NCBI RefSeq assembly: GCF_048551375.1
Contig: NZ_JBLYZJ010000015.1
Span: 1 to 54,174 of the forward strand
From: Faucicola sp048551375
Lineage (GTDB): Bacteria; Pseudomonadota; Gammaproteobacteria; Pseudomonadales; Moraxellaceae
Length of the DNA stretch: 54,174 bases
Direction: 5' to 3'
Position 1 is the stretch's first letter. Every line of letters begins with the position of its first letter. A program made the position numbers and the translations under genes. Positions 35,294-44,024 of the stretch are shown piece by piece. Below the pieces are notes generated by a model. That model did not search any database, was not told where the DNA came from, and worked only from the letters and a program-made list of their open reading frames with translations.

Positions 35294-35441
35294 TATAAGT
35301 AACTGAACAATATTAAATTATAATTTCATTAACCCCCTCTAACTCCCCTTTAACAGGGGGAGAACCGCTCCCTCCCCTGCTAAGGGGAGGGCTGGGGTGG
35401 GGTCATAAGTATTGGTATTTAATTTTGTTTCATTACTTATA
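35294..35441. repeat. TATAAGTAAC-bounded element (copy 2)
   Basis: A 148-base element has TATAAGTAAC at the left and ATTACTTATA at the right, matching nine of ten bases of copy 1. Its centre holds C-rich and G-rich arms (about 35331-35402) able to form a large hairpin. It lies between the second and first binding-protein genes. The remaining part of this 378-base gap is AT-rich with nothing recognised. Confidence 0.65.
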
Positions 35442-35465
35442 AGAATAAGTTTGGTAATGAATTAT

Positions 35466-36359
35466 CTAGTTTTTCGTGGTTGAGGCACTGCTAGACGCTG
35501 ATGTACTTATCGTTTTATCACCAAACCATTTGGCATAAATTTTATCATAAGTCCCATCTTGCTTGATGTTATCTAAGCCCTGATTGACTTTATCTACCAA
35601 ATCTTTCCTACCTTTTTTGATTGCAAAGCCCACCATATCTGATTCGGTAGTTGGTAGTTTCATTTGCTTGATTTTTGAGGTGTCAGTAACACTTTTCAAC
35701 TGCTTACCCAAATAGTTTAATACATTGAGGTCTTCACAAACGGCATCAGCTTTACCATTGACTACGGCTTGATAGGCTAAAAAGTTACTTTTAAACTCAA
35801 TAATATTTTCAGGGGCAATGCCATTTTCTTTGAGAACGTCACTGGCGTATGACCCTGTTTGTACAGCAATTTTTTTGGCTTTAAGCTGGTCAAATGAGGT
35901 GATATCAGGGTCTTTATAAGCAATAACAATGGAGGATTCAATATAGGGTTTGCTAAAATCCATGGTTGCTTGGCGTTCTGCATTGATGCTGACAGCAGAG
36001 CCAACCAAATCAAATTTACCAGCATTTAAATCATCAAAAATATTATCCCAACGATCGCCAATGATATTGATACGAAAACCTTGGTTTTCGCCAATGGCAT
36101 CTAAGATATCTTTGTCAAAACCAATAATATTACCTTTTTCATCCTTAAAGGCAAAGGGTGCAAAATTAGCATCTACTGCGACAACATAGGTTTGTGCATT
36201 TGCAGGAAGTTTTGAAGCAGTAACTGTTGCATTGTTTGTTGAAGTGGTACTGGCGACCGTACTGCCCGTTGTAGTTGGGGCAGATGTTTGTGATGATTTA
36301 TCACAGCCGACCATTGCTAAAGATATGCACATCATGGTGCTAAGAAGTTTTAATTCCAT
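35466..36359 (-). CDS. Amino-acid-binding lipoprotein (SBP family 3), paralogue 2
   Basis: The 297-residue product has a lipobox AMVGC (Cys19), a long Ser/Thr linker to about residue 55 and the binding domain from YVVAVDANFAPFAFKDEKG. The ligand-arginine segment AVSINAERQATMDFSKPYI and the end GTYDKIYAKWFG are intact. A Ser/Thr tail (STSASSSASTTKN) follows the fold and is shared with paralogue 3 but not with paralogue 1. AGGGA about seven bases before ATG supports the start. It is much closer to paralogue 3 than to paralogue 1, which suggests a more recent tandem duplication. No transporter genes accompany it. Confidence 0.9.
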   Translation of the reverse strand: MELKLLSTMMCISLAMVGCDKSSQTSAPTTTGSTVASTTSTNNATVTASKLPANAQTYVVAVDANFAPFAFKDEKGNIIGFDKDILDAIGENQGFRINIIGDRWDNIFDDLNAGKFDLVGSAVSINAERQATMDFSKPYIESSIVIAYKDPDITSFDQLKAKKIAVQTGSYASDVLKENGIAPENIIEFKSNFLAYQAVVNGKADAVCEDLNVLNYLGKQLKSVTDTSKIKQMKLPTTESDMVGFAIKKGRKDLVDKVNQGLDNIKQDGTYDKIYAKWFGDKTISTSASSSASTTKN

Positions 36360-36645
36360 TGCTATTCCCTTTTAATGAATGGGGATTAAGTTATTGATAT
36401 ACTAAATAAAATAATTTGTTTTTGTTTGGTAAATAAGGATTATTATTTTATTTAATATTGTTGTTTAATCATAATGCAAATTGACACAATAAGCCAATCA
36501 TTCAGCAACAATTTTAGCAATAAATGGATAAAATTGTCCAAAAATTGCCTAAAAGGAATATTAGACCAAACCCACTTGCGATACCCAACAATTTGGATGG
36601 TTTATATTGGGTGTCATTCTTCTACCCAACCTACCAATGATATTT

Positions 36646-36659
36646 TTGCGTAAGTCCTA
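36646..36659. repeat. TTGCGTAAGTCCTA repeat (copy 2)
   Basis: An exact copy of the 14-mer ends two bases before the stop codon of paralogue 3. A fragment of the TAGGTTGGGT family lies just before it (about 36605-36634). The rest of the 302-base gap is AT-rich without recognised signals. Confidence 0.65.
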
Positions 36660-36661
36660 AT

Positions 36662-37525
36662 TTAGTTTTTTGCAGTCGAGGCACTGCTAGACGCAGATAT
36701 AATCACCGCATTATTACCAAACCATTTGGCATAAATTTTATCATACATGCCATTTTGCTTGATATTATCTAAGCCTTTATTGACCTTATCTACCAAGTCT
36801 TTCCTACCTTTTTTGATGGCAAAGCCAACGAGGTCTGTTTCGGTAACGGGTGGTCGGATATGCTTGACTTGTGAGGTGTCTGCAAGGCTTTTTAATTGTT
36901 TGGTTGAATAATCAATCACGTTCACATCATCACACACGGCATCTGTCTTGCCAGTTAGCATGGCTTGATACGCCAAAAAGCCTGTTTTAAACTCAATCAT
37001 GTTTTCAGGGTTGATACCATTTTTTTTGAGAATATCAATCGAGTACGCTCCTTTTTGTACAGCAATTTTTTTGGTTTTAAGCTGAACAAATGAAGTAATG
37101 GCAGGGTTTTTATAAGCGATGGCGATATAAGACTCGATATAAGGTTTGCTAAAATCCATGGTGGTTTGGCGTTCTGGGGTAATGGTCACTGCAGAGCCAA
37201 CCAAGTCAAATTTGTTAACATTTAAATTGGTAAAGATATTATCCCAAATACTCCCAACCGCATTGACACGAAAGCCTTGGTTTTCACCAATGGCATCTAA
37301 AATATCTTTATCAAAACCAATCACATTGCCTTTTTCATCATTGAGAGCAAAAGGAGCATAATTGGCATCGACTCCGACAACATAGGTTTGGGCATCGGCA
37401 GGGAGTTTTGAAGGTGTGGCGGTATCTGTCGTTGGAGGGGCAGTGGCTTGGCTTTGGGGTTGTTTATCACACCCTACCAAAGCAAGGCTGGATAGTAATA
37501 AGGTGATGAATAATTTATTTTTCAT
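36662..37525 (-). CDS. Amino-acid-binding lipoprotein (SBP family 3), paralogue 3
   Basis: The 287-residue product has lipobox ALVGC (Cys19), a short Ser/Thr/Pro linker and a family 3 binding domain beginning YVVGVDANYAPFALNDEKG. The ligand-arginine region reads AVTITPERQTTMDFSKPYI and the fold closes with MYDKIYAKWFG. It shares the SASSSAS tail with paralogue 2. Many of the differences from paralogue 2 fall in the region between residues 85 and 200, where ligand contacts are expected, so the two may bind different ligands. AAGGGC seven bases before ATG supports the start. It is the first gene of this three-gene tandem group. Confidence 0.9.
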   Translation of the reverse strand: MKNKLFITLLLSSLALVGCDKQPQSQATAPPTTDTATPSKLPADAQTYVVGVDANYAPFALNDEKGNVIGFDKDILDAIGENQGFRVNAVGSIWDNIFTNLNVNKFDLVGSAVTITPERQTTMDFSKPYIESYIAIAYKNPAITSFVQLKTKKIAVQKGAYSIDILKKNGINPENMIEFKTGFLAYQAMLTGKTDAVCDDVNVIDYSTKQLKSLADTSQVKHIRPPVTETDLVGFAIKKGRKDLVDKVNKGLDNIKQNGMYDKIYAKWFGNNAVIISASSSASTAKN

Positions 37526-37903
37526 GCGAATGCCCTTAGTGCTTAGTTTTTATTCTAACTATCGTTATCGTATGTGGTAACAGATATAGTGAGTTAAATC
37601 AAAAACAAGACTTTAAATTTTTAGGCGTATACACTACGTCCCTAGTATCTTATTTGTAGTTTAAACCACTATAATACGCTACATACCATGTAGTTTTTAT
37701 GAAACTGTTATTATTATTTGAACATATATTATACTAAGAATTATATTAGATATCTTTTTTGAAAAATAATGTGATGAATATGTAACTTTAGATAGTGTTT
37801 GTGTTAAAAATAATTACTTGAATGATATCATCAGTTACGCTTTGTTATGTTGGGCGTATGCAATACGCCCCTACAAATCTGTTTTATTTAATTTAAGCAA
37901 TTA
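37526..37903. other. Intergenic region with two GGGCGTA-type repeats
   Basis: This 378-base gap lies between dsbB and the third binding-protein gene. It holds a degenerate repeat (about 37623-37643) and a better one at 37852-37871. The sequence between is AT-rich. No gene or terminator was recognised. Confidence 0.5.
37852..37871. repeat. GGGCGTA palindromic repeat (copy 3)
   Basis: GGGCGTATGCAATACGCCCC, 32 bases downstream of the dsbB stop on the minus strand, belongs to the family first seen at 1561. Confidence 0.7.
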
Positions 37904-38422
37904 TCACTGTTTTGCTTTTAGCATTGCCATGATAATCATCGCAAACAACACGCTAAAAAATGCCAAGCTCAACTGTGGAATACTAAAACCTAAAAATGTC
38001 CAGTCAATCACCGCACATTCCCCAGAACCACGGAATACTTCGGTAAATACTTGAGCAATCGGCAAAGTATCCATCCAATAATCTAAGCCCGGCCCACAAG
38101 AGGGTACTTGGTCGGGTGGTAAATGCTGAATCCAAATATGGCGAATCGCCACCCCAATCGACCACAGCATACCGAGCATCGCACCACCCATCAAAGCAAG
38201 TCTGGCTTTGATATTTTTGGGGTTAAAAATAAACGCAATAAGGGCGAAAATTCCCATGATAATCAAGCCCACACGCTGAAAAATACATAGTGGGCAAGGG
38301 TCAAGCTTTTCTACCCCTTGTAAATAAAAATACGCAAATGCCATACCGATAATGCTACCAAGGCTTAACAGTCCTGCCAGTCCACGAAAACTGGTCAGAC
38401 GTTGAAATACAGATGGATTCAT
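37904..38422 (-). CDS. dsbB: Disulfide bond formation protein DsbB
   Basis: DsbB reoxidises DsbA and passes the electrons to quinones. The 172-residue protein has four membrane segments. The first periplasmic loop carries the CxxC pair in LDPCPLCIFQR (about residues 37-47), next to an Arg thought to contact quinone. The second loop carries the other Cys pair in VPSCGPG and GSGECAVIDW. The length is normal. It follows gshA on the same strand after 70 bases, so the two thiol-redox genes may be co-transcribed, a functional match with the glutathione enzyme upstream. Confidence 0.95.
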   Translation of the reverse strand: MNPSVFQRLTSFRGLAGLLSLGSIIGMAFAYFYLQGVEKLDPCPLCIFQRVGLIIMGIFALIAFIFNPKNIKARLALMGGAMLGMLWSIGVAIRHIWIQHLPPDQVPSCGPGLDYWMDTLPIAQVFTEVFRGSGECAVIDWTFLGFSIPQLSLAFFSVLFAMIIMAMLKAKQ

Positions 38423-38492
38423 AATATACCTAATTTAACAATTCATTCTTATTAGTATAATGCTATTTTTTAGACTTTTTAATCATTTTTTG

Positions 38493-40076
38493 TTAGCGAT
38501 ATTGTTGCACGAATTGATAAAAGTCCATGCTGTCTTGTTGCTCTAAGGTGGTCTGCTCCGTTATGGAATTTTCGGCAAGGGATTGATAAAACGCCTGTTT
38601 TTCTTCGCTTAATGCTTGATTGCGTAATAAATTGGCGTGTTGTTCTGCCAATGCTTTACCTAATTTCCATGCACTGCCATAACGCTCCGTATCTGCCAAT
38701 ACTTGAGCGGATAGGGTGAAGTTAGGGTTTTGGGCTTTACCTAGCATCAGCGTCAAAGCGGTGCGGTAATCATTGCCACCATAAACTTCATCTAACACAT
38801 CTGCTAACGGACGCATTTGGCTCAAATGGGTGGTCAGCCAGTCGTTCAAGCGAACATCGCCTGAGGCGGTTTGAATTGTAATATTTGGCTCTCGACCATG
38901 ATTGACGATGATTTCTTGATTGGTGGCAAGCAAGGCTTCTTCGGCTGGTAATAACTCAGGGCTATCACTTAGCAAGCAATACAATGCCACAATTTCCATA
39001 AAGCACGCACTGGATAAGCGAATGCCAATGTCGCTATATGGGTCAAGGTCAATCGCTCGAAACTCAATGTACGCAATGCCTCGATTTGCCAATGCCTCAC
39101 TCGGAGCTTCATCAGGCAGGGTCACTTGTTTGGGACGAATGGGGCTATAGTATTCGTTTTCGATTTGTAAAATATGGTCATTGATTTGAATGGGATTGCC
39201 GTCTTTATCATCCACGCCTAATGCTTGAAAGCTGGCATTCGGCGTGTGAATGGCTTGACGTAAGCCTTGGATATATTCAGCCAAATCGTTATAACGAATG
39301 TCAAGGTCATCTTGGACGCTATTTTGGTAACCCAATTTCCCCATCCGCAAGGACGTGGCATAGGGTAAGTAATAGGTAGTGGGGTTGAGTGGCTGTAAAT
39401 GGTGATTTCGACCACTTAAAAAACAGGCACATACCGCAGGACTTGCCCCCAATAAATATAACACCAAACTATTTAGACGCTTAAAATTACGAATTAGCCC
39501 CAAATATTTGGCATTTTTAAAGTCAGTCAGTGATTGGGTATCCCCCAGTTGTTGTTGCCAAGTGCTAAACAGCATATCGCCAAACGATAAATTATAATGT
39601 AATCCAGCAATCGTCTGCATCCGCCGACCATAACGAATGCCTAGCCCATGTCGATATAAAGTTTTTAGGCGACCTGTATTGGACGTGCCATAATCCGCCA
39701 AAACAATGGATTCCTCATCAGACGACATCATACAGGGCATTGACAATCCCCACAATAATTCATCATTTTCTAATGACTGCTGTACCACGATATGTAGCTC
39801 ACGCAACATCGCAAGGGCTTGTTTGGTGGTCGGTTTCGGCTCGGTAATCAGCTCTAGCAGGCTTTCAGCATAATCTGTGGTGATATAAGGGTGGGTCAGT
39901 TTTGAGCCGAGCTTGCTAGGGTGAGGGGTATCAGCAAGAAAGCCTTTGGGATTCATGCGAAGCCCTTCTTTTTCAATCCCTCGCAACATACCGTCTAACA
40001 CCTTGGCGGATAGCCATGCAGGTGGGGTAAATTGTCCAAATGTGGGCGTAGGGGTAGGTTGGGCGTGCAAGGTCAT
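38493..40076 (-). CDS. gshA: Glutamate-cysteine ligase
   Basis: GshA joins glutamate and cysteine, the first step of glutathione synthesis. The 527-residue product matches the gammaproteobacterial type, with GIEKEGLRMN near residue 34, TTDYAESLLELITEP near 66 and GLHYNLSFGD near 157. GMQAQ-type variations were not evaluated. The length agrees with E. coli GshA (about 518). A consensus DnaA box lies immediately before the start codon, overlapping the place where a ribosome site should be, and no good Shine-Dalgarno sequence is visible. gshB is not in the window. Confidence 0.95.
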   Translation of the reverse strand: MTLHAQPTPTPTFGQFTPPAWLSAKVLDGMLRGIEKEGLRMNPKGFLADTPHPSKLGSKLTHPYITTDYAESLLELITEPKPTTKQALAMLRELHIVVQQSLENDELLWGLSMPCMMSSDEESIVLADYGTSNTGRLKTLYRHGLGIRYGRRMQTIAGLHYNLSFGDMLFSTWQQQLGDTQSLTDFKNAKYLGLIRNFKRLNSLVLYLLGASPAVCACFLSGRNHHLQPLNPTTYYLPYATSLRMGKLGYQNSVQDDLDIRYNDLAEYIQGLRQAIHTPNASFQALGVDDKDGNPIQINDHILQIENEYYSPIRPKQVTLPDEAPSEALANRGIAYIEFRAIDLDPYSDIGIRLSSACFMEIVALYCLLSDSPELLPAEEALLATNQEIIVNHGREPNITIQTASGDVRLNDWLTTHLSQMRPLADVLDEVYGGNDYRTALTLMLGKAQNPNFTLSAQVLADTERYGSAWKLGKALAEQHANLLRNQALSEEKQAFYQSLAENSITEQTTLEQQDSMDFYQFVQQYR

Positions 40077-40079
40077 AAG

Positions 40080-40088
40080 TTATCCACA
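40080..40088 (+). other. DnaA box at the gshA translation start
   Basis: TTATCCACA lies three bases upstream of the gshA ATG (minus strand). It is an exact strong-box match, 22 kb from oriC. Confidence 0.45.
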
Positions 40089-40235
40089 GTCTATTCACTT
40101 TTTATTATGATATCGCATTGGCGATACTTAGGATAAATTATGACATCAAATGGCTTTAAAAACTAATTAAAAATCGTAAAGCGTCTGATTGGGTGGTCAA
40201 AATACGGTAAAGGGTAAATTTGCTAATTTAGAGAA

Positions 40236-40271
40236 TAAAAAAACGCCCATAGAAGGAGGTGCTATGGGCGT
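40236..40271 (-). terminator. Terminator of the roadblock-fold gene
   Basis: ACGCCCATAG and CTATGGGCGT form a 10-bp stem, followed on the minus strand by seven T. It begins 38 bases after the stop. Confidence 0.9.
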
Positions 40272-40308
40272 GGTAAAACATTTAACTAATTATTTGCATC
40301 GTGAAGAA

Positions 40309-40665
40309 TTAAGAGAAGTCTAATTCAGTTTCAAACGATTTAAGTTCATGGCGAGCCATGGCAAGATTTGATTTTTGACGGTCAAGAACCAAGTACAAGA
40401 ATAGGTTTTCGTTACGTACTAAAGGACGCAGTAAGTGGTATTGACCGCTTAAAGTAATTAGGATATCTTCGATATGGTCTTTTAAGCCCAATGCTTTAGC
40501 AGTTTTACGTTTTGCACGTACCACTTCGGTGTTACCAGCAGCAGCAACTTCAAGGTCAAGACCAGTACCGATAGCAGCTAGAGAAAGACCTGACTCACTG
40601 TCAACCAAGGCAGCAGCGATAAAACCGTCAATATTATTTAATGCGTCTAATGATAATTTAGCCAT
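40309..40665 (-). CDS. Roadblock/LC7-like protein
   Basis: The 118-residue soluble protein resembles the Roadblock/LC7 fold: a helix (DALNNIDGFIAAALVDSESG) leading into a strand, then LAAIGTGLDLEVAAAGNTEVV and the strand pair ITLSGQYHLLRPL and LFLYLVLDRQKSNLA. Bacterial Roadblock/MglB-like proteins regulate small GTPases in polarity or gliding systems, but no Ras-like GTPase gene is nearby. ATG 40665 with GGAG eight bases upstream is preferred to the upstream ATG at 40677. It is monocistronic, with its own terminator. The family assignment is by pattern and needs a profile search. Confidence 0.65.
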   Translation of the reverse strand: MAKLSLDALNNIDGFIAAALVDSESGLSLAAIGTGLDLEVAAAGNTEVVRAKRKTAKALGLKDHIEDILITLSGQYHLLRPLVRNENLFLYLVLDRQKSNLAMARHELKSFETELDFS

Positions 40666-40997
40666 GATAAGCTCCATTTATTTAAGTTTTATTAAATAAA
40701 TTACTTACTAATAATTCATTGACTAACAAACTTTTTAATAACTAAAAAAGTAATTAGTAAAGAATAAATTAATGCAATTTATTGATTTAACAAGATAATC
40801 ATTTTATTTGTTTTAGATTAATCTTGTTGGTTTTATTATTAACGATTTTATGATTTTTGGCAAAGTGATTCAGATAAACGTTAGTAATTAAAGGATAAAT
40901 ATAATTAAGGACTGTGAGTCTAGGATAAAGGATACTTTTATCAAAAAATAATAAAAGTATTTATTCTTTCAGTCGAGCCTTTACCTAAACGGGGCGA
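40666..40997. other. AT-rich gap between erpA and the roadblock gene
   Basis: In this 332-base gap ATACTTTTAT and ATAAAAGTAT (40932-40960) form a hairpin downstream of erpA without a clear T tract beyond the stem. The remainder is AT-rich and would hold the roadblock-gene promoter. No gene was recognised. Confidence 0.4.
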
Positions 40998-41330
40998 TTA
41001 AATCGAAAATGACGAGCCACAGCCACAAGTGGTGGTGGCATTGGGGTTATCCACGATAAAGCGTGAGCCTTCTAGCCCCTCGACATAATCGATGGTGGAG
41101 CCGTTAATGTATTGATAGCTTAAGCTATCCACGACCAGTGCAACATCGCCATTATTAAATTGGGCATCATCGTCATCAAGGCTTTCTGCGAAGTTGAAGT
41201 TGTATGAAAATCCCGAACAGCCACCGCCTGTGACGTACACTCGTAGCATAAGGTCGTTGTTGCCTTCGGATTCTCGCAGTTTGCGGACTTTGTTGGCGGC
41301 ATTGTCGGTGAGGGTCATGGTGTCAGACAT
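40998..41330 (-). CDS. erpA: Iron-sulfur cluster insertion protein ErpA
   Basis: ErpA is an A-type carrier that delivers Fe-S clusters to apoproteins such as those of isoprenoid synthesis. The 110-residue product has the three conserved cysteines: one in YVTGGGCSGFSYNF (about residue 38) and two in the C-terminal CGCGSSF. AAGGA eight bases before ATG supports the start. It is not in an isc operon, as is usual for erpA. It is followed by an AT-rich gap with a hairpin. Confidence 0.94.
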   Translation of the reverse strand: MSDTMTLTDNAANKVRKLRESEGNNDLMLRVYVTGGGCSGFSYNFNFAESLDDDDAQFNNGDVALVVDSLSYQYINGSTIDYVEGLEGSRFIVDNPNATTTCGCGSSFSI

Positions 41331-41486
41331 GGTTTTTCCTTGGTATGATTTTATACTTTTTGCAAAATAGTTTTGCTTTATTATGGGGTGATTGAATTAT
41401 ACTATCAAGATTTTTATCAATAAAAAAATGCGAGGAAATGGTGAAAATTATTTGGCACTATGTAAAAACGATGACTTTAGTAAAAA

Positions 41487-41507
41487 GGTGCGTAAAACGC
41501 ACCCTAC
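41487..41507. repeat. Copy of the GTGCGTAAAACGCAC repeat
   Basis: The 21-base sequence is identical to the right end of the element at 4979-5037. It lies 29 bases upstream of the ABC-F gene. Confidence 0.7.
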
Positions 41508-41535
41508 ACCCTAATAAAAATCCAGAGAAATCAAA

Positions 41536-43548
41536 ATGATTGAATTAAAAAACGCCAGTGTCCGCCGTGATGGGCGAGTGTTATTTGCGGACGTAAATTT
41601 ACAAATCCACCCAACATGGAAAATCGGCTTAACAGGCAACAACGGTACAGGCAAATCCTCATTTTTTGCCGTCTTGCTAGGTGAACTGCACTTAGACACA
41701 GGCGAGATGAACTTGCCGTCATCGTGGCATATCGGACACATGGCTCAAGAAATCGAATCTACCGAGCAATCCGCCATTGATTTTGTGCTAAGTGGCGACA
41801 AAGTTTGGTTTGAGTTAAATCACAAAATCAACAACCACGACAACATTAGCGAAACCGAACTCGCCCATATCCACGCCCAATTTGACGATATCAACGGCTA
41901 CAGCATTCCGTCCAAAGCCTCGCAAATCATGGCAGGGCTTGGCTTTAGCCGTGAGCAAGAGGACAAACCAGTCGCCAGTTTTTCGGGCGGTTGGCGGATG
42001 CGGTTAAACCTTGCCAAAACATTGATGAGCCGAGCCGATTTATTGCTACTCGATGAGCCGACCAATCACTTGGATTTGGATGCGATTTTGTGGCTTGAGG
42101 ACTGGCTCAAGGCGTATGACGGCACGTTGCTGATGATTTCGCATGACCAAGCGTTTTTGGATGCGGTCGTGGGGAATATTCTGCACATCGAAAACAACCG
42201 TATGACCCTTTATACAGGCAATTACAGCACCTTTGTCCGCACTCGTAGCGAACGCCTTGCCCAACAGCAACAGCAATTTGAAAAACAACAAGCGACCAAA
42301 GCCCACCTTGAGGATTTTATCCGCCGTTTTAAAGCCAAAGCCAGTAAAGCCAAACAAGCCCAAAGCCGTGTCAAACAGCTTGAACGCATGACCGAACTTG
42401 CCCCTGTGATGGCGGATAATCCGTTCCAGTTTCGCTTTAAACCGCCTGTGCAACTCACCTCGCCCTTGATGGTGCTGGATAACGCCAGTGTCGGCTACAA
42501 TGGCGTTCCGCTTATCGAAAAAATCCGCCTACAAATCACCCCAGATAGCCGAATTGGGCTACTCGGTATGAATGGGGCAGGGAAATCCACCGTAATTAAG
42601 GGCTTGGTCGGTGAATTGCCGACTTTGAGTGGCACTCGCAAAGTGGCAGATAGCCTTGTGCTGGGCTATTTTAATCAGCACCAAATGGACAGCCTTGATA
42701 GCGATGCCTCACCCATGCTGATGCTACAACGCTTGGCAGGCAAGACTTCCGATGCCGACCTGAGGGCGTTTTTGGGCAGTTTTGACTTTCGTGGTGACCG
42801 TATCGACACGCCGAGCAAGCTGTTTTCGGGCGGTGAGCGGGCAAGATTGACTCTCGCTTTGATAGTGTGGCAACGCCCCAACGTGTTGGTACTGGATGAA
42901 CCGACCAACCATTTAGACCTAGAAATGAGGCAAGCGTTAAGTTTTGCCTTGCAGGAGTTTGAGGGGGCGGTGATTTTGGTGTCGCACGACCGTGAAATGA
43001 TTGCCACCGTCTGCGATGAGCTGTATTTGGTGCATGATGGGCGTTGTGAATTGTTTGAGCAAGACATTGCCTATTATAGCCAATGGCTGTCAGAAACTCG
43101 CAAAAAACAGGCAAAGGCTCAAAGCGAAAGCAAGAAAAATAGCCTAGAGAAAAATAGTTTCGAAGTGTCTGCTGATGTTTCACGTGAAACAATTTTGGCA
43201 AATAGCATTTCAGAAAATAAAGCCACACCGACAACCAATCAGCCGAATACGTCCAATTTATCCAAAGAAGAACAACGCAAACGCTCTGCCGAACAACGTA
43301 AATTGACCGCTCCGATTCGTAAGCAAATTGAAAATGATGAAAAACAGCTTGAAAAATTGGGCGAAAAATTGGCGGTAATTGAGGAAAAATTGGGCGATAC
43401 TGGGCTGTATGAGGATAGCCGAAAGGCGGAGTTGTTAACGTTGTTGGATGGGCAGACCAGTGTAAAAGTGGACATTGCGGTAATTGAGGAAAAATTGATG
43501 GAAAATATGATGACGTTGGAAGAAATGGAAAAGGAGTTTATGGCATGA
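41536..43548 (+). CDS. ABC-F family ATPase (YheS/Uup type)
   Basis: ABC-F proteins act on the ribosome rather than in transport. The 670-residue protein has two ABC domains: Walker A GNNGTGKSS with signature FSGGWRMRL and LLLDEPTNHLD, then GMNGAGKST with FSGGERARL and LVLDEPTNHLD. Between them is the P-site-tRNA-interaction linker (about 245-310), rich in Gln, Lys and Arg. A C-terminal charged extension (about 515-670) ends in a predicted coiled coil (about 590-665). The length and C-terminal tail resemble YheS or Uup. A perfect parS (43176) sits in the extension and encodes VSRET, where the sequence is least constrained. The last four bases overlap the next gene. Confidence 0.9.
   Translation: MIELKNASVRRDGRVLFADVNLQIHPTWKIGLTGNNGTGKSSFFAVLLGELHLDTGEMNLPSSWHIGHMAQEIESTEQSAIDFVLSGDKVWFELNHKINNHDNISETELAHIHAQFDDINGYSIPSKASQIMAGLGFSREQEDKPVASFSGGWRMRLNLAKTLMSRADLLLLDEPTNHLDLDAILWLEDWLKAYDGTLLMISHDQAFLDAVVGNILHIENNRMTLYTGNYSTFVRTRSERLAQQQQQFEKQQATKAHLEDFIRRFKAKASKAKQAQSRVKQLERMTELAPVMADNPFQFRFKPPVQLTSPLMVLDNASVGYNGVPLIEKIRLQITPDSRIGLLGMNGAGKSTVIKGLVGELPTLSGTRKVADSLVLGYFNQHQMDSLDSDASPMLMLQRLAGKTSDADLRAFLGSFDFRGDRIDTPSKLFSGGERARLTLALIVWQRPNVLVLDEPTNHLDLEMRQALSFALQEFEGAVILVSHDREMIATVCDELYLVHDGRCELFEQDIAYYSQWLSETRKKQAKAQSESKKNSLEKNSFEVSADVSRETILANSISENKATPTTNQPNTSNLSKEEQRKRSAEQRKLTAPIRKQIENDEKQLEKLGEKLAVIEEKLGDTGLYEDSRKAELLTLLDGQTSVKVDIAVIEEKLMENMMTLEEMEKEFMA
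43176..43191. promoter_or_regulatory. Consensus parS site in the ABC-F gene
   Basis: TGTTTCACGTGAAACA is a perfect consensus parS, encoding VSRET. It is 25 kb to the right of oriC and is the most distal site in the window. Confidence 0.8.
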
Positions 43549-44024
43549 AAAAACTACTTTTAACCGCTTTAATTGCTATCTCACCCATGACTTTTGCCAA
43601 AGATTTTAATGCGGATTTATTGATTGGGGAGTGGCAATGTAAATCAGAATCAAGTTTTGATAATAGTGCTACACACTATACTCAAACTGCCAAGCAAAGA
43701 TTTTATAAAAATGGCACTTATACAAGTGAAGATTTAATTTATAATCAAAATCTTGATGAAACAATTAAGTCAAAAGGTAAGGGTAACTGGTATATCAAAG
43801 ATAATATCTTAAACATGAACACTGAAGATATTTTAACATTAACAACTGATAAACCATTTTATACAAATACCAATGATTTAAAAGAAAGTTTAATGAATGA
43901 CCATAAGTTTTCACAATTTATCCTTAAAGAATTTTCAAAAGATAAGTTTGTGGTTACGTTAAGTGAGCAAGCCCAACAAGATGCTCAAGGAAATACAATA
44001 GATACTTGCCAACGTATAAAATAA
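43545..44024 (+). CDS. Hypothetical small secreted protein
   Basis: The 159-residue product starts with a clear signal peptide (MKKLLLTALIAISPMTFAK, cleavage likely after FA). The mature part of about 140 residues begins DFNADLLIGEWQCKSESS and holds two Cys, one in that segment and one near the C-terminus (DTCQRIK), likely a disulfide. The pattern GxW near the N-terminus and alternating strands suggest a small lipocalin-like beta barrel, but this is only an impression. Its ATG overlaps the ABC-F stop codon (ATGA), so the two are coupled. It is clearly more AT-rich than the ABC-F gene. A terminator follows at once. Confidence 0.7.
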   Translation: MKKLLLTALIAISPMTFAKDFNADLLIGEWQCKSESSFDNSATHYTQTAKQRFYKNGTYTSEDLIYNQNLDETIKSKGKGNWYIKDNILNMNTEDILTLTTDKPFYTNTNDLKESLMNDHKFSQFILKEFSKDKFVVTLSEQAQQDAQGNTIDTCQRIK

